Shown: positions 55,461 to 64,000, numbered from the stretch's first letter. The stretch is 64,000 bases of DNA from Arenibacter aquaticus (GCF_003957295.1 NZ_RQPJ01000003.1:62001-126000), one strand, 5' to 3'. The notes: generated by a model from the letters alone, not told the origin. Program-made: numbers and translations.

Positions 55461-56825
55461 CTATAACTTAACCACTCGTTTGGCCATTAAAATATCGCCA
55501 TTGGCGTCTACCACTTTAATGACATAAAAACCAGAGGATAATCCATATAGGTTATTAATGATTATATTATCAGTATTTTGAAAAGCTTCCTGTCTTATAA
55601 GCATCCCCATCATATTGTACACCTCAACACTACAATTTGTTTTCTTATTTAAGTTAATGGTGATCTTTTCGGTGAAAGGGTTAGGATAGGGTTGTATAAT
55701 AACTGGGGTGTCATCCTTGTTATCTTCTTCCCAAACTATAGGTTTGTTTATATTGGCATCAAAATCATAAGGCTTATTTAACCTTGGTTTTTCTCCATAA
55801 AAAGTCTTGCCCGTAAGGCCATTTTCCTGATCGATAGCGGCTATAAAATTAGAACCGGCAGCAGCTTCAAAGCCGGGCAGCAACCGCACTTCATTTACGG
55901 ATTCCATTCTACAACTAGATCCATTGGGCACAATAAAATTATCCCCTGCCTCAATTACAAACTGGTAATAAAATACCTCTTCTGGCCTATAAGTATTGCT
56001 AACAATGTAATTATCTAGCTCAGCCAGCCCATTGACCCCAAAAAACACTCCCAAAGACCTTGAGTCGGTAATATCGTTAGGGTTAACGAGCGGTAGGGTT
56101 TGACCATCATAAACATAAGTTCCATCATATCGTAACATAGAGGTTGTTAAGAATGAAGAACTTTGATGTATTTCTTCCCAATTGTGCCATACCCAATCTA
56201 CAAAAGAGTGGTGAAAATAAAAGATTGGATCTCTTGGTGACAAAGGTGTTGGCATGGCCCCTCCCGTCCATACGTGTGCACCCCTATGAACCGGTCTTCT
56301 TTCCAATTCATTGGAAAATTCGAAGAAATCTGTCATAGCATATAAGTTGGTTACGTCCTGCGGAGTAGGCAATGGTCCATTACCCCCTAAATTTCTATTT
56401 AAATTCCAGTTGGCGTTAAAACTCCCCAAAAAATCCTGATCCCACAACGGGGATGTAGTGGATTGATCTATGGAAGTGTCCCACCAAGCCAAACTAATAT
56501 CTGGGTTAATATCCTGTACAGCCTGCTCCATTTCAAACATTTGTCGCCTGTGCCAAGCCAAAAATATCTCCCGTTCCGGTTCATCTGGCAGGTTAAAATG
56601 TAAATCCAGACGGGTTTCATCCGTTGTATTATCAAAGTTAAAGAAGTCACTATGAAAGTTGGCTAGGTCATTAAAAAGATCCGGACCGTTCCTTAACTCA
56701 TAAAAAGCATCCACCAATTCGGTTTTTTCATAGTCTGTCATTTCTTGATAATTCTTTCGTATGCTCTGCGCAACAAGACTGTTGGCAAAACATAAAAAAA
56801 TCAATATCCTGTAAATGTGTTTCAT
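55461..56825 (-). CDS. Secreted tyrosinase (type-3 copper oxidase) with T9SS sorting domain
   Basis: A 454-residue protein with a signal peptide to about residue 20. The CuA ligands are H58 (NFHSDFF), H76 (DLHFNLP) and H92 (LAWHRRQMFEME). The CuB ligands are H180 and H184 (RPVHRGAHVWTGG) plus His in IFYFHHSFVDWVWHN. The C-terminal 80 residues are a Por/type A sorting domain (QPYPNPFTEKITINL, then GLSSGFYVIKVVDANGD, KRVVKL), so it is exported by T9SS and released or anchored at the surface. It oxidises phenols. It lies 23 bases after the fibronectin-domain gene, in the same operon. Confidence 0.94.
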   Translation of the reverse strand: MKHIYRILIFLCFANSLVAQSIRKNYQEMTDYEKTELVDAFYELRNGPDLFNDLANFHSDFFNFDNTTDETRLDLHFNLPDEPEREIFLAWHRRQMFEMEQAVQDINPDISLAWWDTSIDQSTTSPLWDQDFLGSFNANWNLNRNLGGNGPLPTPQDVTNLYAMTDFFEFSNELERRPVHRGAHVWTGGAMPTPLSPRDPIFYFHHSFVDWVWHNWEEIHQSSSFLTTSMLRYDGTYVYDGQTLPLVNPNDITDSRSLGVFFGVNGLAELDNYIVSNTYRPEEVFYYQFVIEAGDNFIVPNGSSCRMESVNEVRLLPGFEAAAGSNFIAAIDQENGLTGKTFYGEKPRLNKPYDFDANINKPIVWEEDNKDDTPVIIQPYPNPFTEKITINLNKKTNCSVEVYNMMGMLIRQEAFQNTDNIIINNLYGLSSGFYVIKVVDANGDILMAKRVVKL

Positions 56826-56848
56826 AAATATCTGTACTTAGACCTATT

Positions 56849-58951
56849 TTATCTTTTCTCTTCCATAGCTTTTTCCAATTCCGCTATCTTTTGGGAAATG
56901 GATTCCAGCTTTTTATTTTGCTCTTCAAGGGCCTTGATCTTTTTCTCCTGTGCCAAGGTATACAAGGTTAATTCCTCAATTTTTCGCAACAACTTGGCAT
57001 TCATCTTCCCTATATCAATTCCACTTTGCTCTACTTGTGCGGCACTGGGCATGTTTAACAAATAGCCATTAGCCTGTATATGTGCTTCCACCTCTTCCAA
57101 TGTTGGTAAATTATAACTATTTTCAAAAACATAGTCGGGCCAATTCACCTGTAGCTTTACATTCACTTCTTCTGCCACTACACTCCCGGCTACCGCTAAT
57201 TGATATCCCTGGGTATTGGTGGTTCCTATTCCCACATTCCTATTGGCGAAAAGATCCCTTGCGTTCCAGTCTACCGTGGCCAAATTCGCATTTTCCGAAG
57301 TGTAGTCCACTACCCCGGTACCGGTAGTTGTAACGTTGGCCGTATTACTGACTGCAGATACATTGCCCGCGGCATCCCTGGCCGTAACCGTAAAGGCATA
57401 GGAGGTATTTTGGGTAAGCCCTGTTACATTAAAAGTGGTGGCTCCATTGGTGGTACCAATACTGGCTCCGTCTTGAAGTATAGTATACCCTGTAACCCCT
57501 ACATTATCGGTTGAGGCATCCCAAGAAAGATCGGTAGTAGTATTGGTAGTATTGGCAGCCGTAAGATTAGTGGGCGCTGAGGGCGATTCACCATCGGCAG
57601 CTGTATCCGTTGTCACGTTGGCTGTATTACTGGCCGCTGAAACATTACCGGCTGCATCACTGGCCGTAACAGTAAAGGCGTAACTGGTATTTTGTGTAAG
57701 TCCTGTTACATTAAAGTTAGTGGCCCCATTGGTAGTCCCTATGCTGGCACCATCCTGCAATATAGTATATCCCGTAACCCCTACATTATCAGTGGAGGCA
57801 TTCCAAGAAAGATTGGTGGTAGTGGTAGTGGTTCCACTGGCCGTTAAATTGGAAGGTGCGCTAGGCGGTTGATTGTCCGCTGCTGTTTCCGTTGTCACGT
57901 TGGCCGTATTACTGGCCGCTGAAACGTTGCCCGCCGCATCACTTGCGGTAACCGTAAAGGCGTAACTCGTATTTTGTGTAAGTCCCGTAACATTAAAAGT
58001 AGTGGCCCCACTGGTGGTCCCAATACTAACACCATCCTGTAAAATGGTATATCCCGTAACCCCTACATTATCGGTGGAGGCATTCCAAGAAAGATTGGTG
58101 GTAGTGGTAGTGGTTCCACTGGCCGTTAAATTGGAAGGTGCGCTAGGCGGTTGATTGTCCGCTGCAGTTTCCGTTGTCACGTTGGCCGTATTACTGGCCG
58201 CTGAAACGTTACCTGCTGCATCACTTGCGGTAACCGTAAAGGCGTAACTGGTATTTTGTGTAAGTCCCGTAACATTAAAAGTAGTGGCTCCATTGGTGGT
58301 CCCTATGCTGGCACCATCTTGCAATATGGTATATCCCGTAACCCCTACATTATCGGTGGAAGCATTCCAAGAAAGATTGGTGGTAGTGGTAGTGGTTCCA
58401 CTGGCCGTTAAATTGGACGGTGCGCTAGGCGCTTCTGTATCCGCCCCACTTCCTTGTAAGGTTATGGACACATTGTCTATTAATACCTCGGTTCCTGCTT
58501 GTCCTCCACTCCAAGGGGCTGCATATACCCTAATTTCTGGAGATGTAGTAGTAGCTGTTAAGGACCAAGTATATTGGGTCCAATTACTTCCTGTTATTGC
58601 GGTGGTTGAAAAATTGGAAAATCCCGACCAATTGGCGAAAGCCGGACGAAAGCTTAAATTTCCTTCCCTGGCCCAAATACTAATATCATACACTTCCCCT
58701 ACTACTGCCGTGAAGGTATATCCTGCATACCCCCCGGTAGACCCATTTAATGCAACACTAATTGAAAAAGATCCCGCAAAGGGGTTTACCGCACTACTGG
58801 TAGCAATGGCCCTATTGTTGGTAGTCCACCCCGTAACGGTGTTGGCCTCATTGTCTATTGAGGCAGCATTGGCCTGGGTATGTAAATTTTGCGCACTCAC
58901 CCCCAAAACCATAAAAAATAATACAAAAAATAGTAATTTTTCTGATTTCAT
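56849..58951 (-). CDS. Secreted modular protein: N-terminal carbohydrate-binding-like domain, four FN3 repeats, coiled-coil end
   Basis: A 700-residue protein with a signal peptide to about residue 20. Residues 22-168 form a jelly-roll, CBM-like domain (GYAGYTFTAVVGEVYDISIW, VLIDNVSITLQG). Four fibronectin type III domains follow from residue 176, in units of 94 residues that are nearly identical. The C-terminal part (about 570-700) starts NVGIGTTNTQGYQLAVAGSV, continues NWPDYVFENSYNLPTLEEVE and ends in a coiled coil (KIEELTLYTLAQEKKIKALE). That end module also closes the unrelated repeat protein at 60055. No T9SS sorting domain was seen. It precedes tyrosinase in an operon. Confidence 0.88.
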   Translation of the reverse strand: MKSEKLLFFVLFFMVLGVSAQNLHTQANAASIDNEANTVTGWTTNNRAIATSSAVNPFAGSFSISVALNGSTGGYAGYTFTAVVGEVYDISIWAREGNLSFRPAFANWSGFSNFSTTAITGSNWTQYTWSLTATTTSPEIRVYAAPWSGGQAGTEVLIDNVSITLQGSGADTEAPSAPSNLTASGTTTTTTNLSWNASTDNVGVTGYTILQDGASIGTTNGATTFNVTGLTQNTSYAFTVTASDAAGNVSAASNTANVTTETAADNQPPSAPSNLTASGTTTTTTNLSWNASTDNVGVTGYTILQDGVSIGTTSGATTFNVTGLTQNTSYAFTVTASDAAGNVSAASNTANVTTETAADNQPPSAPSNLTASGTTTTTTNLSWNASTDNVGVTGYTILQDGASIGTTNGATNFNVTGLTQNTSYAFTVTASDAAGNVSAASNTANVTTDTAADGESPSAPTNLTAANTTNTTTDLSWDASTDNVGVTGYTILQDGASIGTTNGATTFNVTGLTQNTSYAFTVTARDAAGNVSAVSNTANVTTTGTGVVDYTSENANLATVDWNARDLFANRNVGIGTTNTQGYQLAVAGSVVAEEVNVKLQVNWPDYVFENSYNLPTLEEVEAHIQANGYLLNMPSAAQVEQSGIDIGKMNAKLLRKIEELTLYTLAQEKKIKALEEQNKKLESISQKIAELEKAMEEKR
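57317..58426 (-). repeat. Four 282-bp FN3-coding tandem repeats
   Basis: The period is 282 bp (94 codons), shown by recurring blocks such as GGAAGGTGCG at 57851 and 58133. The three upstream copies are nearly identical; the copy nearest the 3' end of the gene is more diverged. Recombination between copies should change domain number. Confidence 0.9.
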
Positions 58952-59413
58952 AAATATATTGATAACATGTTAAAACTTGAATGAACTTAGTGGGGGAATT
59001 AGCTATAAAATTAACATTTATTAAGATGACTGTGCACATTAATCTACGAACGGTAAACTATTCCCTATAAGATGCACTCATTGGTGTATAATCTTCCTAA
59101 AACGGACTTGGAAATACACTGAAATTTTAGGGATGATGTGGTATTATTTTTCGTTAATAAACTGAATTGACAAAATTAAAGGCACTATAATACAGATTCT
59201 TACGTCAAAACAAGAAAAAACAACCAAATTCCAAACTGGACTACACTTATAAAAAACAAGTAACTTAACAAAAATTCATTAAGTCTTCATATCCCAAATT
59301 ATACTACATTTGTCGATAATTTCTCATCTTTTAACTAAAGTTCCCTTAATTGGAGTACCCAATTTGTACCTTTAACTTTTTAACCATTTTAAACTTATCC
59401 TTATTTATAAATT
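58952..59413. other. Gene-free 462-bp divergent gap
   Basis: AT-rich, no coding sequence seen. A perfect -7 box TACATTTG lies at 59305-59312 on the plus strand, about 100 bases before the lipoprotein gene. It is followed by GTCGATAA, reminiscent of the inverted TCGATGA element at 32046 but not matching it exactly. Confidence 0.35.
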
Positions 59414-60019
59414 ATGCGAATAACATGGCTTTTAAGAATTGCTTTTTCTTTGTTGTTTACCACGGCCTTCATTGGCTGTAGTCCTGAAGATGGGGCAGAT
59501 GGTCTTAATGGAACAAACGGTATAGATGGTATTGATGGTTCCAATGGTTACAACGGACTTATAAAAACCTTGGTTGAACAACCAGGGGACAATTGCTCCA
59601 ACGGTGGGTTTAGCTTACAGTCTGGTCTGGATAGTAATGCCAATGGCACTTTGGACGCTAACGAAGTGACCAGTACAGAATACCTTTGCAACGGTGACAA
59701 TGCAGATATAACCTATAAGTCCTATGTTGCACTACTTAGCCAGTCCGGAACCGAAAACCCCAGCTCGGTGGTATTGGAAAACACCTTGGATCTGGGTATT
59801 AATTGGATAAGGGAATCACAGGGCAAATATGTGGGTACCTTGGACAAGGACATAACCATAGGTAAGACAGTAATATTTTATACTACGCCAACAACCCATA
59901 CAGGGGTTAGAGGGGAAATAATAAGTGACAACCAGGTAAGGATTGAACTACAGAACGGCACAAATGCCTTTATGGACAACTTCACCAATTTATCTTTTGA
60001 ACTAAGACAATACGAATAA
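59414..60019 (+). CDS. Collagen-like lipoprotein
   Basis: A 201-residue protein with lipobox FIGC (Cys22). About seven Gly-x-y triplets follow (GADGLNGTNGIDGIDGSNGY). Next comes a block of the kind DNCSNGGFSLQSGLDSNANG, TLDANEVTSTEYLCNGDN, with two Cys and an EF-hand-like Asp loop, common in Bacteroidota surface lipoproteins. The last 90 residues form a small beta domain. Function unknown, probably surface structure. The repeat protein gene starts 35 bases later. Confidence 0.8.
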   Translation: MRITWLLRIAFSLLFTTAFIGCSPEDGADGLNGTNGIDGIDGSNGYNGLIKTLVEQPGDNCSNGGFSLQSGLDSNANGTLDANEVTSTEYLCNGDNADITYKSYVALLSQSGTENPSSVVLENTLDLGINWIRESQGKYVGTLDKDITIGKTVIFYTTPTTHTGVRGEIISDNQVRIELQNGTNAFMDNFTNLSFELRQYE

Positions 60020-60054
60020 TGCATTTACTGCATAGCCTTTACAAAACTTCTAAT

Positions 60055-61554
60055 ATGAAAAAATATTACATAATACCCTTCTTATTTCTTGGTACCCTCT
60101 ACGGTTACGGACAGGGAAATTACTTTCCCGCCTCAGGAAATGTTGGCATAGGTACCTTAACACCAAGCTACAACTTAGAGGTATCCGGAACCTTTAGTGC
60201 ATCGGAAATATTTGTAAATGGTACCGCTGTACAAAGCTCGCCATGGACACTAAACGGATCCAATACATATTTTAACACAGGACGTGTAGGTATTGGGACC
60301 GTAAATCCTAGCTATGCCTTGGATGTTTCAGGGACTATCAATGCAACGGAGCTCCTGATAGACGGAGCCGCTTTACCTACCTCACCGTGGTCCCTATCCG
60401 GTCAACATACCTTTTACAATAGTGGCAATGTGGGGATAGGAACAAGTAGTCCCAATTATTCCCTAGACGTAGCCGGAACCATTAATGCCAATAACCTATT
60501 GCTAAATGGTGACCCACTTCCCAGCTCGCCATGGTCAGTGCTTGGAGCAAACACCTTTTACAACAGTGGCAATGTTGGGATTGGAACCAATAGCCCCAAT
60601 TTTGCTTTGGACGTAGCCGGAACTGTAAATGCTACTAATTTATTGATCAATGGAGCTGAACTCCCTTCCTCTCCATGGAATCTATCTGGTAACAATGCTT
60701 TTTACAACTCCGGAAATGTTGGAATAGGAATAGAAAACCCCAATTATGCATTGGATGTTGATGGCACCATTAATGCCACCAATATATTGATAAACGGGGC
60801 TGCACTTCCAAGTTCGCCTTGGACATCCTCCGGATCCAACACCTACCTGAACAGTGGAAATGTAGGGATAGGAACCAACAACCCTGACTACGAACTGGAT
60901 GTTGATGGTACCATTAATGCTAGCGAATTACTGATCAATGGAGCAGCACTTCCAAGTTCGCCTTGGATATCCTCTGGATCCAACACCTACCTGAACAGTG
61001 GAAATGTAGGGATAGGAACCAACAGCCCTGACTACGAACTGGATGTTGATGGTACTATTAATGCTAGCGAATTACTGGTCAATGGAGCAGCACTTCCCGG
61101 GTCGCCCTGGACAGTGTCCGGATCCAATTTACTTTATGATACCGGCGGAGTAGGTATTGGCATAGCCAGTATCCCCAACGGATACGAATTGGCCGTTGCT
61201 GGTGAAATAATTACTGAAGGCGTAACCGTAAAGTTACAGAGTAGTGGCTGGCCCGATTTTGTATTTACCAAAAGTTATGACTTGCCAACCCTTAGGTCTG
61301 TGGAACAATTCATAGAGGACAACGGACATCTGGAGCACATTCCCAGTGCTGCCGAGGTGGGTGCCAACGGCATTGATCTTGGGGAGATGAACCGCAAATT
61401 GCTTCAAAAAATTGAGGAATTAACACTTTACACTATTCAACAACAGAAAGAAATTGAGGAACTTAAGAAAGTAAACACTACTTTAAATAAAAATAATAAC
61501 ACCCTACAGAACATATTAGAGAGAATGGAGAAATTGGAGAAACAACTTAAGTAA
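60055..61554 (+). CDS. Secreted repeat protein with seven 48-residue repeats and coiled-coil end
   Basis: 499 residues from the ATG at 60055, giving a signal peptide (MKKYYIIPFLFLGTLYGYG). An in-frame ATG at 60019 overlaps the previous stop and is rejected. Seven 48-residue repeats start at residue 28, each of the type GNVGIGTNSPNYALDVDGTI, NATNLLINGAALPSSPW. These resemble the beta-solenoid stalk of phage tail-fibre-like proteins. The last 120 residues (SGWPDFVFTKSYDLPTLRSV, IDLGEMNRKLLQKIEELTLY) match the C-terminal module of the protein at 56849. Probably a trimeric fibre at the cell surface, which is inference. Confidence 0.85.
   Translation: MKKYYIIPFLFLGTLYGYGQGNYFPASGNVGIGTLTPSYNLEVSGTFSASEIFVNGTAVQSSPWTLNGSNTYFNTGRVGIGTVNPSYALDVSGTINATELLIDGAALPTSPWSLSGQHTFYNSGNVGIGTSSPNYSLDVAGTINANNLLLNGDPLPSSPWSVLGANTFYNSGNVGIGTNSPNFALDVAGTVNATNLLINGAELPSSPWNLSGNNAFYNSGNVGIGIENPNYALDVDGTINATNILINGAALPSSPWTSSGSNTYLNSGNVGIGTNNPDYELDVDGTINASELLINGAALPSSPWISSGSNTYLNSGNVGIGTNSPDYELDVDGTINASELLVNGAALPGSPWTVSGSNLLYDTGGVGIGIASIPNGYELAVAGEIITEGVTVKLQSSGWPDFVFTKSYDLPTLRSVEQFIEDNGHLEHIPSAAEVGANGIDLGEMNRKLLQKIEELTLYTIQQQKEIEELKKVNTTLNKNNNTLQNILERMEKLEKQLK
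60136..61143 (+). repeat. Seven 144-bp tandem repeats
   Basis: Each unit is 48 codons long with no length change across seven copies (60136-61143). Units 6 and 7 are almost identical at DNA level, pointing to recent duplication or conversion. Confidence 0.92.
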
Positions 61555-61775
61555 ACATTATCCTTTTGAAGTAACATTTAGAAATGACCTTTTTAACAAC
61601 ATGTAGCACATGCGACAACAGTATAAGGCCCCTATTTAATAGTTCTTTAAAACAATATGTAACATCTTATACAGTTTATACTATGTAATCCTTTGTAAAA
61701 CTCTTTGTAAAATTAATGGCAATGCCGTTATTTGAGCAAAATTAGGTTTTATCTCAATTAATTTAATATCCGTTT

Positions 61776-63083
61776 ATGGGAATATTGTTTTGGCTTAGAA
61801 ATTCTTTTTTTTGGACTATGGATGCCTTAAAAGGCAGCTCAGTAAAAAAAGACTTTCTTCAAATAGAGACTTGTTTTAAATTGTCCTCCTTCGAGGAGCT
61901 TCAGCAGCACAATAAACCTATTCTAAAGCATCTACTGAATACGGCTGTAAGTGAATCCACTTTTTATAAAAAATATGCGGGATATAAGAGCTTGAGAGAT
62001 TTTCCGGTTGTTGACAAACATATTATCAAGAAAAACTTTGACGAGATAAGCATATCCGACAAAACCAAGGAGAAATTATTTACAGTAAGCACCAGTGGTT
62101 CTACCGGTACCCCTTTCAAAATTTTTCAATCTAAAAGAAAAAAAACACGCAATACGGCAGACACCCTTTATTTTGCGAATTCCGCGGGATATTTTCTTGG
62201 GCATCAATTATTATATCTTCGCCTCTGGTCTGCCTACTACCGTAAAAGTAACTTTTTGGCCAAACTACAAAATATAAGGCAACTAGACGTTCAAGATCTA
62301 GATGAGCCATATATTGAAAAATTGATTGAAGAGTTAAAAAAAGACAAATCCATAAAAGGATGGTTGGGCTACCCCTCTGGTTTTGAAAAAATATGTAATT
62401 ATTTGGACAAAACTGGTTCTGGACAATTGGACTGCAATATACAGTCTATTATCGCGATGTCTGAAGGTCTCAGTCACTATGTAAAAAGCAAAATGGAATA
62501 TTATTTTCAGGCCCCTGTAGTGTCTAGATATAGCAACGTTGAAAACGGTATTATCGCCCAGCAAAAACCAGGAGAAAAATACTTTACCATAAACTGGGCC
62601 AGTTACCACGTGGAAATATTGGATATCAATAAGGATATTCCTGTAAAAACTGGTGAAATTGGTAGAATTGTGGTCACCGATCTTTACAATACTGCTACCC
62701 CCATGATCCGCTACGATACAGGAGATCTTGGTTCTTTTTCCTTCCTAAAAGACCAGCATAACAAATTTCCAATGCTGAGTAGCGTACAAGGGAGAAAAAT
62801 GGACGTGCTATTGGATACCAACGGCAATTTAGTGAGTCCTTTTAAAATGTATAATTACCTTCATGACTATCCTGAATTGGACCAAGTTCAGTTTATCCAA
62901 TCTGGCAAAAACAGGTATACCATAAAAATAAATAAAAAAGGAAGCTTTAAAAGAGAGAATGAATTTGTTTATCTTTTTAAAAAAGATATGGGAAAAGACG
63001 CTGTAATTTCTATTGAATATGTTGATGAAATTCCTTTACTAAAATCAGGAAAAAGAAAATTAACAGTAAACCTTTGCCAATAA
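61776..63083 (+). CDS. CapK/phenylacetate-CoA-ligase-like adenylate-forming enzyme 2
   Basis: A 435-residue paralogue of the protein at 50604-51962. The motifs are the same: VSTSGSTGTPFKIFQ, RYSNVENGIIAQQKPGEKYF, TPMIRYDTGDLG and the C-terminal Lys motif LLKSGKRKLTVN. The long INWASYHVEILDINKDIPVK stretch is shared too. It probably activates an acyl group for attachment to the polysaccharide. The ATP-grasp gene follows 124 bases later, a pairing seen in other polysaccharide clusters. Confidence 0.87.
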   Translation: MGILFWLRNSFFWTMDALKGSSVKKDFLQIETCFKLSSFEELQQHNKPILKHLLNTAVSESTFYKKYAGYKSLRDFPVVDKHIIKKNFDEISISDKTKEKLFTVSTSGSTGTPFKIFQSKRKKTRNTADTLYFANSAGYFLGHQLLYLRLWSAYYRKSNFLAKLQNIRQLDVQDLDEPYIEKLIEELKKDKSIKGWLGYPSGFEKICNYLDKTGSGQLDCNIQSIIAMSEGLSHYVKSKMEYYFQAPVVSRYSNVENGIIAQQKPGEKYFTINWASYHVEILDINKDIPVKTGEIGRIVVTDLYNTATPMIRYDTGDLGSFSFLKDQHNKFPMLSSVQGRKMDVLLDTNGNLVSPFKMYNYLHDYPELDQVQFIQSGKNRYTIKINKKGSFKRENEFVYLFKKDMGKDAVISIEYVDEIPLLKSGKRKLTVNLCQ

Positions 63084-63207
63084 GCTATTAGCATGTACAT
63101 ATTGGGGCCAACATATGTTATTACTTATTACCCCCAAAACCGATTAAATCCTAATAAAAGACAACAGTAATACAGAAACCAATAAACTATCCATATCAAC
63201 TATTATT

Positions 63208-64000
63208 ATGAAAACTACCAATATTCTCTTTACCTGTGCCGGAAGAAGGAATTATTTGATCAATTATTTTAAGGAAGCCCTTAATGGTCGCGGAAAGATA
63301 ATCGCCGTGGACAATCAAACCAACGCCCCTGCCCTTATTGACGCTGACATAGCCTTACAAGTTTCCAGCATTTATTCGGACACCTATATAGACGAACTAA
63401 AAGATATATGCTCCCAATATAAAGTAAGCGCCATAATATCCTTGAATGACCTAGAACTCCCCATACTCTCGAAAAATAAAAGTGAAATTGAGAAATGTGG
63501 AGCCAAAGTTATAGTTTCCAATGAAAAGGCTATAAATATTTCCTTTGACAAATGGAAAACCTTTCAGTTTTTGAAAGAAAATAATTTACTTACCCCTGCC
63601 ACTTATATAGATATAGATTTGGCCCTAAAAGACCTAAAGTCCAATACATTGCAATTTCCCTTAATCTTAAAGCCTAGATGGGGAAGTGCCTCTATAGGCA
63701 TTGAAATTGTAGAGAATGAAGAAGAGCTGGAATACGCATATCGATTATTGAAAATTAAATTGACCCGATCCATTTTAAACAAGGCTAGTGAAGAAGACGT
63801 CAACAGCGCCATTCTAATACAGGAAATGATTAAAGGAACCGAATACGGCATGGATGTTGTTAACAATTTATCTGGAGAATATTTTGGCACCTTTGCCCGT
63901 GAAAAACTATCCATGAGATCAGGAGAAACCGACAAGGCCAAATCGGTCATTAGTCCAGCACTTAATGAGATAGGCGAAAAGATTGCCAAAAATTTGAACC
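63208..64000 (+). CDS. ATP-grasp carboxylate-amine ligase (partial)
   Basis: It starts at the ATG at 63208 and runs off the right edge; 264 residues are visible. The N-terminal pre-ATP-grasp domain opens NILFTCAGRRNYLINYFKEA and has IIAVDNQTNAPALIDADIAL. The ATP-grasp domain has FPLILKPRWGSASIGIEIVE and AILIQEMIKGTEYGMDVVNN. The family joins a carboxylate to an amine through an acylphosphate, and such genes next to CapK-like genes occur in polysaccharide clusters, where they may add an amino acid. The metal-binding end is outside the window. Confidence 0.85.
   Translation, partial: MKTTNILFTCAGRRNYLINYFKEALNGRGKIIAVDNQTNAPALIDADIALQVSSIYSDTYIDELKDICSQYKVSAIISLNDLELPILSKNKSEIEKCGAKVIVSNEKAINISFDKWKTFQFLKENNLLTPATYIDIDLALKDLKSNTLQFPLILKPRWGSASIGIEIVENEEELEYAYRLLKIKLTRSILNKASEEDVNSAILIQEMIKGTEYGMDVVNNLSGEYFGTFAREKLSMRSGETDKAKSVISPALNEIGEKIAKNLN

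Noticed and set aside
58284-58973. 229-codon plus-strand frame opposite the FN3 gene
   Set aside because: It arises from the repetitive antisense of the FN3 units and has no signal or domain.
63603-63989. 128-codon minus-strand frame near the right edge
   Set aside because: It lies opposite the ATP-grasp gene, which has convincing motifs in its frame.

Overview
The window comes from a member of the Bacteroidota, very probably a marine Flavobacteriaceae. The evidence is a SusC/SusD pair with an N-terminal STN domain, a FecR/ECF-sigma pair, sulfatases, a Por-type (T9SS) C-terminal sorting domain on a secreted tyrosinase, many lipoproteins with short lipoboxes, AT-rich intergenic DNA, and -7 boxes of the TAnnTTTG type in place of sigma70 -10 boxes. 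No rRNA, tRNA, CRISPR array or intact insertion sequence was seen.

Region 1 (1-15.7 kb) is a polysaccharide-utilisation-like locus read on the minus strand. Its order is fecR, susC, susD, sulfatase, FAD oxidoreductase, sulfatase, FAD oxidoreductase, cstA, with an ECF sigma gene divergent from fecR. A separate sugar-dehydrogenase-like lipoprotein gene runs off the left edge. The locus has no visible glycoside hydrolase or lyase. A perfect 14-bp hairpin separates susCD from the enzymes. Region 2 (15.8-20.4 kb) holds single genes: a small unknown, a YjdM/PhnA-like zinc-ribbon protein, an MFS exporter whose stop codon lies in a heptamer repeat array, a GNAT, and an orphan PurD-like ATP-grasp enzyme.

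Region 3 (20.7-51.9 kb) is a Wzx/Wzy-type exopolysaccharide locus. A PHP-type tyrosine phosphatase faces a minus-strand operon of aminotransferase, WbpM/PglF-type dehydratase, Wza and Wzc. A plus-strand run follows: UDP-glucuronate epimerase, WbpP-like epimerase, UDP-glucose dehydrogenase, WbpO/TviB-like dehydrogenase, flippase, GT2, polymerase, four GT4, an acyltransferase, a formyltransferase, a PglC-type initiating transferase and a GNAT/FemAB-like protein. The enzymes predict an acidic, uronate-containing polymer with an amino/formamido sugar. Two paralogous PL1 pectate-lyase-like lipoproteins sit between the two halves.

The most notable signal is an 8-bp element, TTCATCGA. It lies in the same orientation 86-102 bp upstream of the start codon of both lyases, wbpP, the initiating sugar transferase and, in region 1, susC. 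In both lyase promoters a second copy lies exactly 78 bp further upstream. This suggests one regulon linking polymer synthesis, polymer cleavage and the PUL.

Region 4 (52-64 kb) holds a TonB receptor plus heavy-metal-associated protein (both with a Cys-Cys pair), facing an operon of a fibronectin-type-III protein and a T9SS-exported type-3 copper tyrosinase. It also holds a collagen-like lipoprotein and a protein with seven 48-residue repeats. Last come a second CapK-like adenylate-forming enzyme and a partial ATP-grasp ligase, which look like a resumption of the polysaccharide locus.
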